Shown: positions 1 to 13,100 of the stretch, in pieces
Layout: the number at the start of each line of letters is the position of its first letter
How positions within the stretch are numbered: the stretch's first letter is position 1
Origin: Holacanthus passer
Taxonomy: Eukaryota > Chordata > Actinopteri > Pomacanthidae
Assembly (NCBI GenBank): GCA_025331565.1
Contig: JAFREQ010000042.1
Coordinates: 1,077,001-1,141,000 of the forward strand
Direction: 5' to 3'
DNA: 64,000 bases
Notes under the pieces: generated by a model
Databases searched by the model: none
Seen by the model: only the letters and a program-made list of their open reading frames with translations
Told to the model about the DNA's origin: nothing
Program-made: the position numbers and the translations under genes

Positions 1-86
1 ATTACACATGCAGATTTACAGATTTGAACAAGCTCAACAGGAGGAAGAGGATCATCATGAAGTGACGTTTTACATTCCTGCAATTA

Positions 87-390
87 CACTGAACAAAAAT
101 AGAAACGCAACACTTTTGTTTTCGCTCCCATTTTTCATGAGCTGAACTCAAAGATCTAAGACTTTTTCTATAACGCAAAAGGTCTGTTTCTCTCAAATAC
201 TGTTCACAAATCTGTCTAAATCTGTGTCAGTGAGCACTTTGCCGAGATGATCCCTCCACCTCACAGGTGTGGCAGATCAAGATGCTGATTAGACAGCATG
301 ATTAGTGCACAGGTGTGTCTGAGGCCGGGCCACAAGAAAAGAAAAATGGGAGGAAAAACAAAAGTGTTGCATTTATATTTTTGTTCAGTG
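87..390. mobile_element. Tc1-type non-autonomous MITE
   Basis: The 304-bp element starts CACTGAACAAAAAT and ends with the inverse complement. The terminal inverted repeats at 87-122 and 355-390 match at 34 of 36 positions. TA dinucleotides flank it at 85-86 and 391-392, as expected for the TA target duplication of Tc1/mariner transposons. No transposase frame lies inside, so it is an internally deleted copy. The end sequences resemble a Tc1-like family widespread in fish genomes (recognised from memory, not by search). Confidence 0.9.
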
Positions 391-392
391 TA

Positions 393-1470
393 ACTGGCAA
401 ATACATTTTCACTCATTACTTCTATTGTTGTAGATGTTTCTCCTTTTCTTATAATTCATCCAATTTACTATTTTCTTTTACGTGTCCTAACTAATTTACT
501 GCTGCACAGTTATCCCAACACGTATTATTAAAATGTCATCCTGTCTGAAGCCTCATTTATTATTAATATTAATATTACAGGGGCAGGTGTAATAAAAGTT
601 GTCATTTTCCCTTTAAACCAGGGGCAAATCACAGGATCTGGTTCTGTAACAGACGATGATTTGCTCTATGAAAACCATCACCACTGGCAGGCTGAGAATT
701 ATTATCAATGCTATTTACCAGTAATTATTTAGCTGCAATTTAATTATTAACACAGACACTTAAATGTGTCTCTGAAAGTCATTAAGCTGCTTAAGAAACA
801 GAGCACGTGAAGCTCATGAACCAGGAAGATGACATGGATGAGCTTGTGGAGTCAAAACATTTGTCTTTACTTTTTCTTTCTTTGACTGATGCTTCTGTGT
901 GATTGGTTCAGTTTGAGCTAATGAAATGTATAAACAGTGAACATTGTTTATAGGAAGTGTAGAAGGAGACACAATTTAGAAATGTAAAGTGTCTCTACGG
1001 ACTTAAATTACAAGACGTATGTATGTGGGCTGTAATTCTTCCTGGGCTGGGTGTAAAATCACAGAGCTGCTGAACGAGCTCCACATGAGAACACAAACCC
1101 ATCCAAACTTCACTTAACAGCTTCAGACCTAAACTTGTAACAGAGTGAACTCTCCTCCTGTCCTGTCCCCTGTCCTGTCCTGTCCCCTGTCCTGTCCTGT
1201 CCCCTGTCCTGTCCTGTCCCCTGTCCAGGTTTCAGTCTGAGACAACAGGACCAGCTTACAATGGATCAGATACTGAGACTGTTTGAAGACCGTGTGGAGA
1301 CCATGTGTCTAGTTTGAAGCAACACCTGTCTGACGTCAACACTTCCACTGACATTATGTTGATGGGTCCATTTGTTTGGACTTTAAGCTTTTAAGACTTG
1401 TGTGCCACCTGCTGTTGAACAGAGGAAACAGTAGATGAAATGAGAAAACTGCAAGGAACTCGGATCTCAC
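393..1470. other. Non-coding stretch left of the DUF4795 gene
   Basis: AT-rich sequence with one short tandem repeat and no supported gene. The 3' end of the minus-strand DUF4795 gene should lie here. One frame-compatible terminal exon candidate begins at 691 on the minus strand after a TTCTCAG acceptor and would add about 27 residues starting S-L-P before a stop. Its acceptor has a poor pyrimidine tract, so I do not call it. Confidence 0.5.
1158..1226. repeat. 17-bp tandem repeat
   Basis: Three full copies of CTGTCCTGTCCTGTCCC, preceded by a 12-bp shortened copy and followed by a 6-bp partial copy. Pyrimidine-rich on the plus strand. Confidence 0.9.
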
Positions 1471-4400
1471 CTCCTGTAGTGCTGTCGAAACTGCTCCAGA
1501 GCAAAAACAGTGAAGGGCCTGATGGACTTGTGTGCAGGGAATCCAGGAGTGGAAGGCAGCTTCACCGAATGCCTTTTATCGCCCGAAGAAGAAACATACA
1601 AGAGTAGATGAGTTTAGAGAGGAGCTACGTAATATTATAGGGCAGAACGTCATTTTATTTTGTAACCTGAGAAATAAGAAAAATGCAGATATTTGGAATA
1701 TAAATGTCTTAACTCATACAAACCCAGTGTACAAATCTAATAATGTAAATCATGATAATCTGGTAAAGAAATAGTCACTGTGATTAGTATTGACTCACGG
1801 TCCGGGGGTGTACTTGACAACAGGTCGGTCACAGGACAGGCAGTGAAATCTGTCCACGAGTTGTCTGCAGATAAACACAAAGAAACGTCCCTTCGTCTTA
1901 CAGCTGATGTTACACAGTTCTTGAGTCTCACAGGATGCGAGGCCCATAAGTAGGTATGACATGGATGATGTTAACATGTACTTTCTCAAACCAGCAGCAT
2001 CCTCGTGCTCTGGAGCTCCCTGAGCCTGCAGCTTCTCGTGGATGTTCTTCCAGCGACCTTCCAGCTGCTTCTTCACAGAGTCCAACTCAATCCTGTTCAA
2101 CTGCAGTGAGATCAGAACACAAATATCATGTCAAAGACCCTCACATCCATCACTGGAGGCTACAGTCACCGCCACGATTCTCCTGTTTGAACAGAACTTA
2201 CCTTACACTCCATCTCAGTGGAGAGCTTGTCGATGACTTTGTGCCAGTCCTGCTCCTGGCCGGTCACCTTGTTCAGCAGCTCGTGGAACATGGCGTTGAG
2301 CTGCTCTGTCACAGAGTCAAACTGCAGACGGCTCACTTTGCTCTCCAGAGCAGATTTATCAGCTTTCTTCAGGCATGAAGAGGCAACAACAAGTTTAGGA
2401 TCTAAAGACAGAGGCTGGGGAGGCCTTCAGGAGTGAGTGCGATACAAGAGCCAAAATCTGTTCAGCAAACAAATGATCAGCATTTTACAGCTGCTTTTGT
2501 TCCACTGATAACAATAACAAATATGTGATGTGAATATTTGTATATGTGTCCTGTAAGAATTAATACATTCTGCAAGCCATGGGTTTGGTCAGTGCTTAAG
2601 ACTTCAAGAAACAGAAATATAGTGAAAGTGACACCATGATCCTCTCTCCTCTTAACCAATGAGTTGCTGCTTCTATAGCTAATATGAACTCGTGTATTTT
2701 GCACATGCAGTATCTGTGTAGACCCGACTGACTCTTCTGGTATCAAAACTATTTACCCCTCAGTAAGTTCAAATGAACCTACTTACGATTTCACTCTCAA
2801 CCATCTGCTTGTCAGCCTTCTTCTCCTCCAGCTCCTCCGTCGTCTTGTACAGATCCTGTGGAAACGAGTTCAACTGTTGTATTCAGCAATTATTAACAGG
2901 AGAGGAGAGAAATACATTTCTGGTACACAAAGTTAAGCTTATTTTTCAGAGAGAAAAAAGAGCAAGATGAAAAACATAAAGCTTTGCCCGTCTACCTCGA
3001 TGTGGCTCTGTTTCTGTCTGTTGTCGTCGTGCAGACACCTGGTGGTTTCATGCAGTTTTTCAAACTCTGCTTGAAGCTGCAGGATCACCTTCTGCACATT
3101 GTTCACCAGCTCCACATTCTGAGGCACACGCACAAACACACACACGCACACACAGACACAGTCATGCTGAAATATATAGTGGGCACATTTCGCCATAAGT
3201 CGGCTAAAAGTAAAAATTAAGTGTTGCATCAATAAAAGCATGTCCAAATTTCCACACATGTTCATTGAGATCATGGCTGATGGTTTTGAGCACAGCTGCA
3301 GGTCTCATCTACATGTGTTTCCAGGTGTTGGGGAGTAAAAACGTAGTGTAAATCCTTTAGTGTCTCCAGGGGGAGCCGTGTGATGTCACTTGAGTCGACA
3401 TCGGCTGAAGACTACAAATTTGAAAATGAAACGAATCTGTTGGTGTGGAGAAAGAGTGAAGTGACCAGACCTCTGAAGTTGGAAGACAGCCCAACACTCA
3501 ATATAGCGGTTTTAGTTTAGTTTCAGCTGAATCAACACACGTCTGCTTCTGGTTAACTGAACTGTCTCTGCGTCCTGACTTAGCTTGCCTCTATGTCCTT
3601 CAGTGGCCCTGCTCTGCCTCCAGTGTGCTGTTGGAGAAGGCTGCTCACTGTGTCCTGCAGCTGCTCACAGTGTTGGAACAGACGGCCGAGCTTCCCGCTC
3701 CTCTTTACTGTGCTGCTGGTGAAAGCTGAACTCTCTATACTCGGACCGCCGAGGCCCTGGCTATCGCTCTCATCCTGCCCAGCCTGGTCCTGGAGGCTGC
3801 CGGACAGCTGAGAGGTCAAGGACAGAATCATGTCCTCCAACATGCCTCGCAGGTCGTCCAGCTGAGGTCAGAGGGCAAAGAACTGAGGTTAGACTGATGT
3901 ATGTAGTTATTAAAAAGTGTGGGTGTAAACTGCTGCTGCTGAAAGTGCAGGTTCAGAACCACAGGCCTGTCAGTGCTGCAGCAGGATGATAATAGATGGC
4001 CTTCACACTAACGACTATGCGTCTCTGTTTGGTGACTGACTGTAGTTGAAAAACTGTCCCTCAGTAACATGTCTTCCTGTCTGACCTGAGCTTGTAAGTG
4101 TTGCTCTGTTCTTCTCTCCTCAGTTAAAGCCTGTTTAGCCTTCAGCTGCTTCATGTCCTCCTCCAGTTTCTGCACAGACCTCCTGGACACAGTGAACATG
4201 AAAGAACACACCAACGTCTGAAGTTGGGACAACTTGAAGTTTTTCTCCACTATTCCACAGAAGAGAATATAAGTAGAATACAACCAGAAAGATTGCATGT
4301 AAATATAAATAAAGTAAAAATAAAGCAAGTCCGACATCGTCGCCAGCTACTGTGAACAACCACTACAGTGTTCTTCTAAACTCTGCCTCTGTCCTGCCTG

Positions 4401-7400
4401 CTCATGTTTTTAACCCAAACAAAGGATATTATGAAAGAAAAAGTGTCGAGTTTTTTATGTCATTGTAAAAGCTGTTAGTGGAGACATATATTCTGAGACT
4501 GATCCCTCTTCCTGTGTGTTTCCATCTGACTTTACCTGAGGTAGGATAATTGCTGCCTGAGTTCAGGAGAGGAACTCCCTGTAGCTGCCTCTGAGGTGGT
4601 TTCTCTGTCTCGGCTCGTTAGGTTCATTAATGCATCCTCCAAACTGTCCAGCTTTGGACAGACACATTATCATCAGAACCAGAGAAGACAGTTTGTGCTA
4701 CTGAGGACTTTGTCTCAGTGCTGATGTTGAGTTTAAGAAAGCAGGAACACCCTCTGGATCGTATTTTGCTACCTCTAAAAAAGTGTTTTTCTCACCCACC
4801 TTTTCCCGGTCGCTCATCAGGCCGTCTATTAAAGTTCTCTGCTGGTGCAGTTGATCCATCAGGTTATTTGTTGCATCCTGTGAACCTAAATGTGCAAAAT
4901 GTCATAAAGCCATTAGTACAAATAAGTGAAGTAACAGATTCAGGCTTAATCTGCTAAAATCTCCTGCAATATGTCGCAGGTAAAGGAATATGTTTTAAAG
5001 CAATAGGGAAATATCTTTATTTGCTTTTTCCGGATGGAGAGAAGATTGACACCACTCTCATGTCTGTGTGGTAAATAGAAACAAAAAAACACGAATAAAA
5101 TGTAAAATATGCAAAACTATTAAATGTTTCGGCTCAAAATGTTCATGTATGATCTTATTACTCTTGGTGAGAAGCTGATTGGGTTAGTGAGTCGTAAAGT
5201 TACCCTTGTTGGTGATGAGCTCTCTGAGGTGTGTCAGCTGTGACTGGTCCACCTTTCCTTCCTCCAGCGCCACAACACGAGCTTCCAGCTGGTTGAATGT
5301 CTCCTTCAGTTTGCCGACGTTCGTCAGGGCCTCCACCGTCTCTGGGTAGCACTCTGAGCCGTTGGCCTTTCGAGGGACTGAAGGGGTCTCTGTGGCTGTC
5401 TGGGAGTCCGTCGCTTCCTGGAGAGTTGAAAACTGTCCAGAAATCAATGGAGAACCAGGAGCTGCTGGCCTGCCAGTGTCCTCAGCACGGCAGGGGGAGG
5501 AGGGTGCGCTGGTATGAGAAGGTGCCGTGAAGTTGCTGTTGAAGGGTGTGTATGTGGGTTGGATCACTGTGGCTGGATCGAAAACCCCTGAATTTATAAG
5601 TTCCTGTAAAAAAGACACAGAGACATGCTAAAAGGGACAAAGAGACAATCCTCAGGTGTCTGGATTATTTTAGGTTCCTGTTGATTCAATACTTTGTGAT
5701 GTAAGTGTGTCTGTTGTTATGTGACGATGATTGTATGAGTTATTGCATTTCACACTGTGAGGTGAGTCTGATTGAATCGTATTTGCAGTCTGTGTCAGAC
5801 TGTGGGATATCAGACGATGAGGCTGTCGGACTGTGTGATGAATGCGTGGTGAATCAAAGCACTTTGACGTTAACAGAAAAGAGTATATGAGAGCAGAGGC
5901 CCGTCAGCTTGCGTTGTTGGTATACGGTCATATTTTGGTCCCAGAGGTCTTGTTTGTTGGTCCCATAAACTTAATTTCATCATTTCACGCCGTGTTCTGA
6001 TTGGCTTTGGGTTTTAATGCTGCAGCTTCATTGTGCAAAGTTTTGGACAGTGGGAGGAAACCTGAGCAAACACAAGGGGGACATTAAACCTACACCAGGG
6101 CTGAGCTCTGAACCTGAAGCTGTAAGGCACCAGCTTGAAACTGCTGAAAGAAGCCTCCTGGTGGTGGATGTCCAGGCTCAGAGGCAGCCGATCACTTCTG
6201 GCTCTTACCTTCTGAAGGCTTTCTTTCTCACTGAGCAGAGCTGACTGCATGGCGTCCCAGGTCACACACTGACTCAGCTCCTCTGGGTCTGGATACTGCT
6301 GAAATGTGTCCCTCAGAGATCTCTGTCACAGCGGGAACACAGGAGATGAGACTTAAATCTTTATCTGTGGAAAATGGGTCATTGTAACAACTTCTGAAAT
6401 ATGGAAAAGAAAGACAGGAGGTTGTTTGTAACAATGTGCAGCCATGTGCAGTATGAACAGTATAAAGTGAGCAGTACACTTCATGTCATACTGTCTCCTG
6501 CAGTATGGAGAAAACTCACCACAGTTTCCTCCAGGGCTTCCACACGGTGGCAGCACTTCTCCACAGCAGTGACCGTCTCTGTTTGAGCACCAACCATCTG
6601 GATACAGAGAGAACACCACGCTGCAAGAATGTAATTTCTACTGGGGATAGAATATTATAGTCTTAATATTACTGATCTTTATTCATTGTTTTTTTCTGTG
6701 GAGCCCAGGAAGAGTGGAGACCACTTTGTGGAGGCTAATGGGGATCCAAATAAAAAATAAAGAATAAACTAGTGGCAGATTATTTTTCTGCCAATCAATA
6801 AATTAAGTCATTGACCTCAGTACTCCTGGAAAGACTTAAATTTCACAGTAGATCTCGAGATTGGTATTATTTTTTACTATTTTTTAGATTGATTATGTCA
6901 GAAATACATTTAAAGACTATTATTATATCACTGTTGGATACAGTGCAATGGCGAGACGACTATTCTGTCAGTAATCATCTCACCTTCTGTTGGTGGCGGA
7001 GCTCCTTTATCTCTTCCTTCAGTTTGTCTTTTTGGTCGTGAAGCTCCTGTATGAGCTTCATGACCTACAACGACAACAGACATACAATCGACCATTGGCC
7101 ATACAGTTTAAATGACTTTGTTCTTCAGCATGTAGAATATAAACAGACTGTGCAGATTGATGGCTCGACCTGAGAACATGGATTTAAGAACTCATTAAGA
7201 AACTCTGATGTCTCAAGAATCTGGCTCCATTCATCTGACCTCTGACACCAATGAAAGCAGACAGAACCCCAACAGAAGCTGACAAAGAGGGTGAAGAAAA
7301 ATTCAGGTGTTACAGATGAGACAAATAAAGCTGTTACACATTTGTTATCTCAGGCCGAAAATCCTCTTTAACCGGCTCATTTCAATTTCCTGTGAGACTG

Positions 7401-7455
7401 TCAGGGTTTGTTGGCAGAGTAAACGCTGTCATTGAATTTGTAAATTAGGAGCATA

Positions 7456-7486
<31 letters not shown>

Positions 7487-7833
7487 CTCACACAAACTGA
7501 AACAAAGGAAATTCCTGAGCTGCATGTGAGGTGGTGTTTAACTTGAGTCTAATGTGCCCGGACATGAGCTGATGCATAGCGACCCCACAGAGCTTCTGAA
7601 TGACTAACAGCTTGTTAATGAGTGCAGTCACAGCACACGGCACACATCGCCTCTTTCCGACCGGTGTCTTTATTTCATTTGACACTTCTGCTCAGTAAAC
7701 TACACTTTATGTCAACTACTGCCTCAAGCAATAATAATGATATAATATTTTGCTCTCACGTGTTTATATTAAATAAAATTTATCTAATGAAAAACATCTG
7801 CATCTCTATCAGATTATGTGCTTTGGGACATGG

Positions 7834-7871
<38 letters not shown>

Positions 7872-10112
7872 CAGGAGAAAGTCTTTATTCTCAACATATA
7901 CTTTGACTTACTAACAAGCAAACAAACAACGAGGGCCAGAAAATGACCTCCTGGGCAGGAGTTGACAGAAGAAGTCGCTTTAAGCTTCATCTTTGTTACT
8001 CTTTAAGCCGTCACCTCATTTCGAACAGTCAGCTATTAACTGGAAACGGACTGTTGTTGCACTTTGAGCAACACACGTCACCAGGCACCGCAGGGGGTGG
8101 AGGGGGATCCACAGCCAAACAGACGTTTTATCAATACAATCCCTCCGACAGGTTAATAGGTGGCATCCAGCCTGAACCCCCTGACATGTGGCGTATACTG
8201 TAGTTATGTTTCAGACAGGGGCTAAACGACCGGGTTTGACAGAACAGGGGCCTTCAGAGGGAAGACAGCGGTGGACGAGGGCACGCCGGGTCACCTAATC
8301 ATTAAGTCAGTGGATACGCCGGATGACCTGAATGATGCCCACAGAGGACATGAATGATTCAGATGGGCTTCTGAAAGACGCAGCATCACCTGCACCTGCC
8401 CGATGTCCTGCTTTTCACCTGAAGGCTATTCATCTCCTGACAACCAGACTCATCTCTGCAGGGGACTAATTACCCCCATCACACAGAGAGGGGGAGACAG
8501 AGGGAGACGGAAAGAGATCAGGAGCGAGATGGAAAAGGTGATGGAAAGTCCAGACAATGTCTCAAGAAACACCTGTGTCTGTAACATTCTGCGCTGATCG
8601 AAATTTGCAATTCACTCTACTTTGTCTCTTTTAGCATAAAAGCTAACAGTACTGCTGAAGATCCTCGCCTCTTTCTAGCCCTCTTTTGGAAGCGGCCAGA
8701 AACCTGAACAGAGACACACAGAGGTCATCTGAGATGTCAGGGTGGCGCCCATCTCCTATTGTCCTCTGCTCTGTCAGCGACGGCTTAATACTATGCTGAA
8801 ACGTTCAGCGCAGCCCGCCAGAGATGGACGAGAGGAATGAGAGTATACTGCTGGCTCCGACTCAGAGGACTCTCACTCTTGTGCTTTAAAGAAAAGGTCA
8901 TTTAACCAAACAAGCAGAGTGAGGATGAACATACGAATCAACGCTAAATCCCACAGAAAGATGCTGCTGTCCTTCTCTGGCTGAGCTACAAATCTGAGGC
9001 ACGTTGCACCGCTGGTGTCTCCTGATCAGTGATGTCACAGCAGGTGTTTTCATCATCTGACACAAGCAAACACCTGTTCAGACATCACTTCATGGGATGT
9101 GGCGACTAGCACAACACACCTGAACATTTCTACACTGTAGCGTGGTTGAAAACAAACTTCTAATGTATTTTATTGAGGATGATTCACATGTCTTAACATG
9201 CTGAGTGATCGAGTCCTAACAGGTGATAAACAGGTGTAGAGCTGCAGAGATTAGTCCATGAATCAGTTCGTCCATCAATAGAAAATCAGTCAGCTACTAC
9301 TTTGATGAGTGATAAATCGTTTGACTTATTTTTAAAGTAAAAACTGATGAATGTTTGTCACTTCCAGCTTCTTAAAATGGTAGAAATAGCCACTTTTCCT
9401 TGTCTTATTAGTTTACAGTGTTTCTAATTAAATATCTTTGGGTTCTGGACTGTTGGTCCAACAAAACAAAACATCAACACTGTTTTGAGACATTGTCAGA
9501 AAAGTGCTGGTATCAAAAGTAAAAGTACTGTAATTCAGAAAAATGTGAGCGTTATACTACTATTATATATTACATTATCACTACTGACGCATGAAGTGGC
9601 GTTTACTGTTGCAGGTTTATACAGTTTCATCTATCACAGTGCATCATATTCTAAAGTACATGTTAATCTGTAAATACTAACTGAAGCTTTCAGACAGATG
9701 TCAGTTTTCAGCTCGTTGATTTTTTTTTAAGAGATAAAAGCCCAGTTTTTAATTTGGTAAAACTAAACGTGGACATTTAGAGAATCATATGGAGGGGGAC
9801 AGTTTGACCCATGTGTCCCAGGTGTCCCCTCACCTTGGACATGTCCTCCTCGCAGGTCTGGATGCGGGACCGGAGCCTCCGCTGCTCCGCCGCGGGGCCG
9901 GAGGAGGGGGGCGGGGACAGCTCGGTGCCGGCCTGAACCTCCTGCTGCTCCCCGGGAGGAGGGTCCCTCCAGCGGGTCTTCACCTCCCGGACATCCAGCT
10001 GCCTCAGGACGGCGTGCAGCAGGGCGTGCAGGGCGCCGAAGTTGACCGCCCCCCCCTGAGCTGTCCTGATGGACAGATTGAGCAGCTCGTACAGGCTGAT
10101 GTCCTCCGACAT
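1471..10112 (-). CDS. qrich2: QRICH2-like DUF4795 coiled-coil protein (3' end not resolved)
   Basis: Fifteen minus-strand exons join in frame: 10112-9834, 7064-6984, 6597-6520, 6322-6209, 5603-5204, 4885-4800, 4651-4536, 4182-4086, 3861-3589, 3118-2996, 2855-2787, 2366-2202, 2100-1982, 1864-1799 and 1572-1471. They give about 722 codons plus an unplaced C-terminus. The start MSEDISLYELLNLSI, followed by AVNFGALHALLHAVLRQL, is the N-terminal motif shared by QRICH2 and C16orf96. The middle is heptad-rich coiled coil. The end carries the DUF4795 signature FHCLSCDRPV, then SIRPFTVFALEQFRQHYR. Human QRICH2 is a sperm-flagellum protein; function here is inferred. No glutamine-rich block is present, so this is a short form or could be a C16orf96-type paralogue. 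Linkage to srsf2/mfsd11 favours QRICH2. The exon ending at 3589 uses a GC donor (GAG|GCAAGC). Confidence 0.85.
6700..6752 (+). repeat. Fish retroelement 3' tail fragment
   Basis: The stretch contains CCAGGAAGAGTGGA and GGCTAATGGGGATCC followed by AATAAA-like A-rich sequence. This is the 3' end seen on many fish SINE/LINE copies (recognised from memory). It lies in an intron of the DUF4795 gene. Confidence 0.6.
7457..7486. repeat. (GT)n microsatellite
   Basis: About 15 perfect GT units in the first intron of the DUF4795 gene. Confidence 0.95.
7833..7870. repeat. (ATC)n microsatellite
   Basis: About 12 perfect CAT/ATC units in the first intron of the DUF4795 gene. In one frame they encode a run of isoleucines, which makes a spurious reading frame at 7622-7906. 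Confidence 0.95.
9236..9485. repeat. Dispersed fish repeat, family B copy 1
   Basis: The copy has the pattern ctgcagagattagtcc, tagaaaatcagtc, cacttccagcttctt, then TCTTTGGGTTCTGGACTG and TTGGTCCAACAAAACAA. Similar blocks recur at 42965-43180 and 45160-45430. It matches a common fish repeat that begins 'ctgcaactaacgattatt' (recognised from memory). Confidence 0.65.
9505..9670. repeat. Dispersed fish repeat, family A copy 1
   Basis: Contains aaaagtactgtaattcag, then TATATTACATTATCACTACTG and a downstream gtttactgttgcag. It shares its order of short blocks with copies at 30270-30503, 40395-40520 and 41425-41760. Confidence 0.6.
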
Positions 10113-13100
10113 TTTGTTTGTTTATGAGACAGAAAACAGCCGTTAAAGAGCCGCTAAAGTGAAGCTAACGTTAGCCAACTCAAACTCTCACCGCTGTGCC
10201 CATATTTGACATAAGAACTAAAAATTAATGGAAAAAATATTCTGACATAAAATATAAAATAAATGTTCAAATGACTCCGAGCTTTCTCTAACGTCAGTTT
10301 CCGTATCCCGAATCAAACGAGCAGCTTTAATCTCGGAGGTTTGAGGCAGAATGAAATAAAGTTCAAGAGAAAACAGAAACCGCGGCTGCGTCAAACCGCA
10401 CGGACCCACCGGAAATACACTGAACTACCCTTCAAAGTAAAGCTTTAATGAAACCTACAAACATATTCTGAAGAACAGCGGTGCTACACTGAAATGAAAT
10501 TGGTAAAATAGTTTAATTCTAAATATAATTATGCTAATTAGTGCCACATTTTCACCATTCTATCCTGAATTTTTCACATTGGTGTTCGCCAGCTTTAAGT
10601 TTCAAGCTTGTGACCGGATGTAGTTTTTAGAGTTAGCTCTAACTTGACGTCACTACCCTCTGCGGTTTCCCACGTTGGAAGCAACGCGCAGCGTCACTAG
10701 GCAACGAGAGGCGATCACGCTGCGTTCACTGAGTAGAAGAAATGTCGTATTTCTGTTGGGCAAAAACGTTTTCGTCTATTTCTAATTATTCTAATTTATT
10801 CATATGAATAAAATATGTTTCATTATCAACCTTCTAATTTTATTGGGACGACGTTTTATTCATAGGAGCAAATATCGGTTTGTTTTAGGAGTGATTGTGT
10901 ATTTATATTTCTATGTTTTTCTACACATTTTCTGTTTCACTGTATTTTATTTGTTTGTGTATTTGTGTTGTCTGTTTGTTGTATGTGTGAAAGTCAGACA
11001 TGAGTTTAAAAAGATGGACGTAACTTTGGATGTTGTTTGATGTTGGATGACTTTTTTTGGATGTTTTCACACATCAAATCTTAATTTGAGCCATTCCATT
11101 ATTAATGTAATCTAACTTAAAATCAGTGTAACCTCCCACAACCTAACCTACCTTCATGCTAATCACAGCTCTGTTCAGATTACTCAGTATAAACAGGTTT
11201 TCCCACAGCAGGTAAAGCACAACACTAATGTTCAAAATAATATTTTATTGATAATAAAAACAAGCAAGCAAAAGTTTGGGTGTCATTCTTAATCACTACA
11301 TTCAAGTATAAAATCACCTTCATAGTCAACATGCATTTCCCTTCGTATCCTTGAGATTGATTGCATCCATTGCCGCCACAACATGAAACAAAACCTGAGC
11401 AAACCCAACTTATGTTTCATTCAGCAATAAATTAACCAGAATAATATCATGTAATTCATAAACTTGACACTTTAAACAAAAGGAAAAAAACAGCATCTAA
11501 GATAGTTCCTTGTTGGCCGTTCCCACGACAACAATACAGAAGGCTGTCTGGAGAAGAAACAAGTCTAAAGGCCCATATTTAGCACTTTGTTGGTTTGGCA
11601 TCAGATCAGATAAAATGAGTGACGATTTGAGGGGAACCTTTCCTAATGTGTGCTCATCAAAAAGAAAAGAAGAGAGTTCCACGAGCAGCTTCGTGAGGCT
11701 GTGATGGCCATTGTAAAGGCGTGACAAAGGTCAAGTTAAGGTGCATGGTTTGTTTTGAAGTAAACAGGGCACTTTTAACAGAAAACCTGTGTCACAAACT
11801 GGATGTGTGGAGTTTGAACATCCAGGCAGGAAAACTTAACACAAGATGTTATCAAGTTGCATGATGGGAATCATGGGAACCAGCGTGTTTTGATCTTGAC
11901 CTGCCTGCTGCTTTAATCTGGATCATTCTGCTGTTCACAGAACTCTCCCTCAAATTCAATCAAGTAGCCTGTAAGATCAGCAACGTGTTGACAATCCATC
12001 CTGTGAGGAACAGGACTGACACTCAGCCACAGAGCTGCGCTGCTGCGTGGAGGAAAACTGTCTGTTTTCACCAAGGTGACAATGTGAAACATGAAAGAGA
12101 AAAAGTGCACTTCCTCTCGACTCACCATCTCATTGTTCCAAAGCATATTGGGAGGTGAGAAAAAGAAGCGAGGGAGAGAAAAGGACAATTTTTTTCTTTC
12201 CTCTGGCACAAACCAAACAGCCTCTATTAATTGTACTGGAACTAAATGCTGTCACCGACTTGTGATTACGAAACACTTCCTGGAATGCAGAGTCACGGGT
12301 CGTCCTGATGATCTCAATCTTATTACAGCCAAACCAATTATACAGCACATATTGTTTGATATAGGAAGAAGAAAAGAAGACAAACAGCATTACAGAAGAA
12401 CGAGAGTGAAACTGGATCTCACACTCAAACAAAAAGAAAAGAAAGTTCAGTTTCTTCATAAAGTTTCCCTTTTCATTGCTTTGCTCCCAGTTTGCTGGCA
12501 CGTCTTCAAATGAACGTCACTGTCCAAAGCTGAGGAAGGCTTGGCTGCTAAATATCTGTTGTAAAAGTCCATTTTAAAGTTCTGATTGACTTGGGACTGT
12601 GGCGGAACATGTGGGACAGACTGAGGAGTACAGCAGTGGATACACAACACAACTTCTTCATGTGGCGTGAATCACAGTCTTTGACAGATTTATGGAGCCC
12701 ACGAGTAGCTGTTTTGTCAGTATGTCATTGTAATAAAGACTGAATCAGCGTACATGACATGATATTGTGAGTGCAAGAGATGTCACAAGAAAGTGGAAAA
12801 AATTAAGAATGAGGTTGGCATCGTTCCAGTTTTTTAACTGTCATCAAATCCCATGAAAAGACTCAAATCGTCAACATGTTTGTGTGTCTCTCAGTATTTT
12901 CTGACTTCCTGTCAGTGGCTCTCAGCTCCGAGCTCATTGGTTCATACTAAAGATGTAAATCTTCAAAAAATGCCTCACAAATATATGGTTTTATTTTTTA
13001 AAAGGTTCATTTCCTAAAACAGCTGCTCACTGTGGTTTTTACCAAACAAACGGGAGGAAGTAGTGCATCTGTTGGGGACTATTTTCAGCAGTGGATGAAT

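Noticed and set aside
2..196. 64-codon minus-strand frame at the left edge
   Set aside because: It overlaps the terminal inverted repeat of the MITE and has no splice or family support.
7833..7870. Short spaced repeats as a possible CRISPR-like array
   Set aside because: All tandem repeats here are simple microsatellites without unique spacers, and the DNA is vertebrate.
7622..7906. 94-codon frame with an isoleucine run
   Set aside because: The run is the (ATC)n microsatellite inside an intron of the DUF4795 gene.
12091..12513. 140-codon plus-strand frame
   Set aside because: It lies in the mfsd11 3'UTR region, has no recognisable domain and overlaps an equally long minus-strand frame.
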